From positions 62,001 to 126,000 of the forward strand of contig JAHJUE010000035.1 in NCBI GenBank assembly GCA_018829205.1: a stretch of 64,000 nt of DNA. Direction: 5' to 3'. The notes under the pieces were generated by a model. It made no database searches. It worked only from the letters and a program-made list of their open reading frames with translations, and was not told the DNA's origin. The number at the start of each line of letters is the position of its first letter. Within the stretch, counting starts at the first letter, position 1. This DNA comes from Bacteroidota bacterium. Its GTDB lineage: Bacteria > Bacteroidota > Ignavibacteria > Ignavibacteriales > Melioribacteraceae. The position numbers and the translations under genes are program-made. Of this stretch, positions 63,747-64,000 are shown piece by piece.

Positions 63747-64000
63747 CTATAATTTGGAATACAAATCTAATAAAAAACCCTTTACATCTTCAAGGTCTTT
63801 TTTCAGAGAGCGTACTTCTTCTTTTAATTGGTTTACTTTGGTAATGTTATTAGCGGTATTTACAGCCGCTGCTTCAGCGGAAATGGAGACCCCGTCATTT
63901 AAAATTCTTTTTGCTCCTTCAATTGTGTACTTTTCATCTCGAAGAAGTTTTTTAATTTTTAGAATAAGTTTTATATCTTTATTTGTGTATATCCTGTTGC
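63747..64000 (-). CDS. MerR-family transcriptional regulator, C-terminal part
   Basis: The frame enters from the right edge and ends with a stop at its left end; about 84 residues are visible. It begins with RIYTNKDIKLILKIKKLLRDEKYTIEGAKRIL, the second helix and wing region of MerR-type DNA-binding domains, then a coiled coil (ITKVNQLKEEVRSLKKDLEDVKGFLLDLYSKL). The recognition helix-turn-helix lies outside the window. Ligand cannot be judged. Confidence 0.75.
   Translation of the reverse strand, partial: NRIYTNKDIKLILKIKKLLRDEKYTIEGAKRILNDGVSISAEAAAVNTANNITKVNQLKEEVRSLKKDLEDVKGFLLDLYSKL

Overview
The window is AT-rich and densely coded, and reads like the chromosome of a free-living bacterium of the Ignavibacteria/Chlorobi side of the Bacteroidota-Chlorobi group. 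This placement is an inference. It rests on an outer-membrane-rich gene set (FadL-like porin, TonB receptor with a carboxypeptidase-regulatory N-domain, MlaD, Omp85-type barrel), an HPr kinase with PTS enzyme I, a YbeY whose third metal-site His is Asp, a short HPF, and an Ignavibacteria-like mix of small proteins. Many genes have good Shine-Dalgarno sequences (for example before exbB, ssb and lysS), which argues against a typical Bacteroidetes. TTG is a frequent start codon.

Layout. 1-5566: the end of ptsI, then three genes for an outer-membrane metallopeptidase/beta-propeller/Omp85-like fusion, a BamB-like PQQ-propeller lipoprotein and a PEGA-like exported protein. 5560-8337: polA. 8463-18746: exported nuclease-fold protein, ExbB/ExbD/ExbD, YqeY, CvpA, MutS2, biotin carboxylase and biotin carrier, FadL-like porin and SPOR lipoprotein. 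18954-24610: ssb, CNNM/CorC transporter, MlaD, gamma-glutamyltransferase, acpS and a thioredoxin-like protein. 24923-26150: an RRM protein, two tandem paralogous small proteins and a small membrane protein. 26338-34110: mnmA, subclass B1 metallo-beta-lactamase, HNH endonuclease, scpA-scpB-rluB, a PBP4-type peptidase and lysS. 34131-46721: DUF2279-like protein, CtpA, gamma-carbonic anhydrase, MBL hydrolase, ybeY, smg, xer, hpf, hprK, M23 peptidase, holB, ricT, thiolase and 3-hydroxyacyl-CoA dehydrogenase. 46820-51111 (minus): small membrane protein, lipid kinase, ftsY, pgsA, purF. 51456-53379: a tandem-receiver protein, a methyltransferase and a DsrE protein.

Accessory part. 53465-58850 (minus) is an arsenic resistance operon: arsR, ArsP-like permease, small thioredoxin, acr3, small thioredoxin, exported thioredoxin, ccdA and arsC. 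I read a -35/-10 promoter before arsR and two matching palindromes that look like ArsR operators. Divergent from it are a cysteine-rich exported peptide and a TonB-dependent receptor. Next come a 79-bp inverted repeat, a frameshifted DUF559 gene, a truncated restriction-modification gene, a lipoprotein, tRNA-Pro(GGG) and the end of a MerR-family regulator. The decayed genes and repeats suggest that 52-64 kb is the most plastic part.

How it fits together. The core supports replication and segregation (PolA, MutS2, SSB, HolB, ScpAB, Xer), envelope building (Omp85 fusion, ExbBD, MlaD, PBP4, M23, PgsA, FtsY) and acyl-CoA metabolism (biotin carboxylase, thiolase, Hbd). The ars operon supplies arsenate reduction, arsenite efflux and its own thiol-disulfide relay. 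No CRISPR array, rRNA, prophage or intact transposase was seen.
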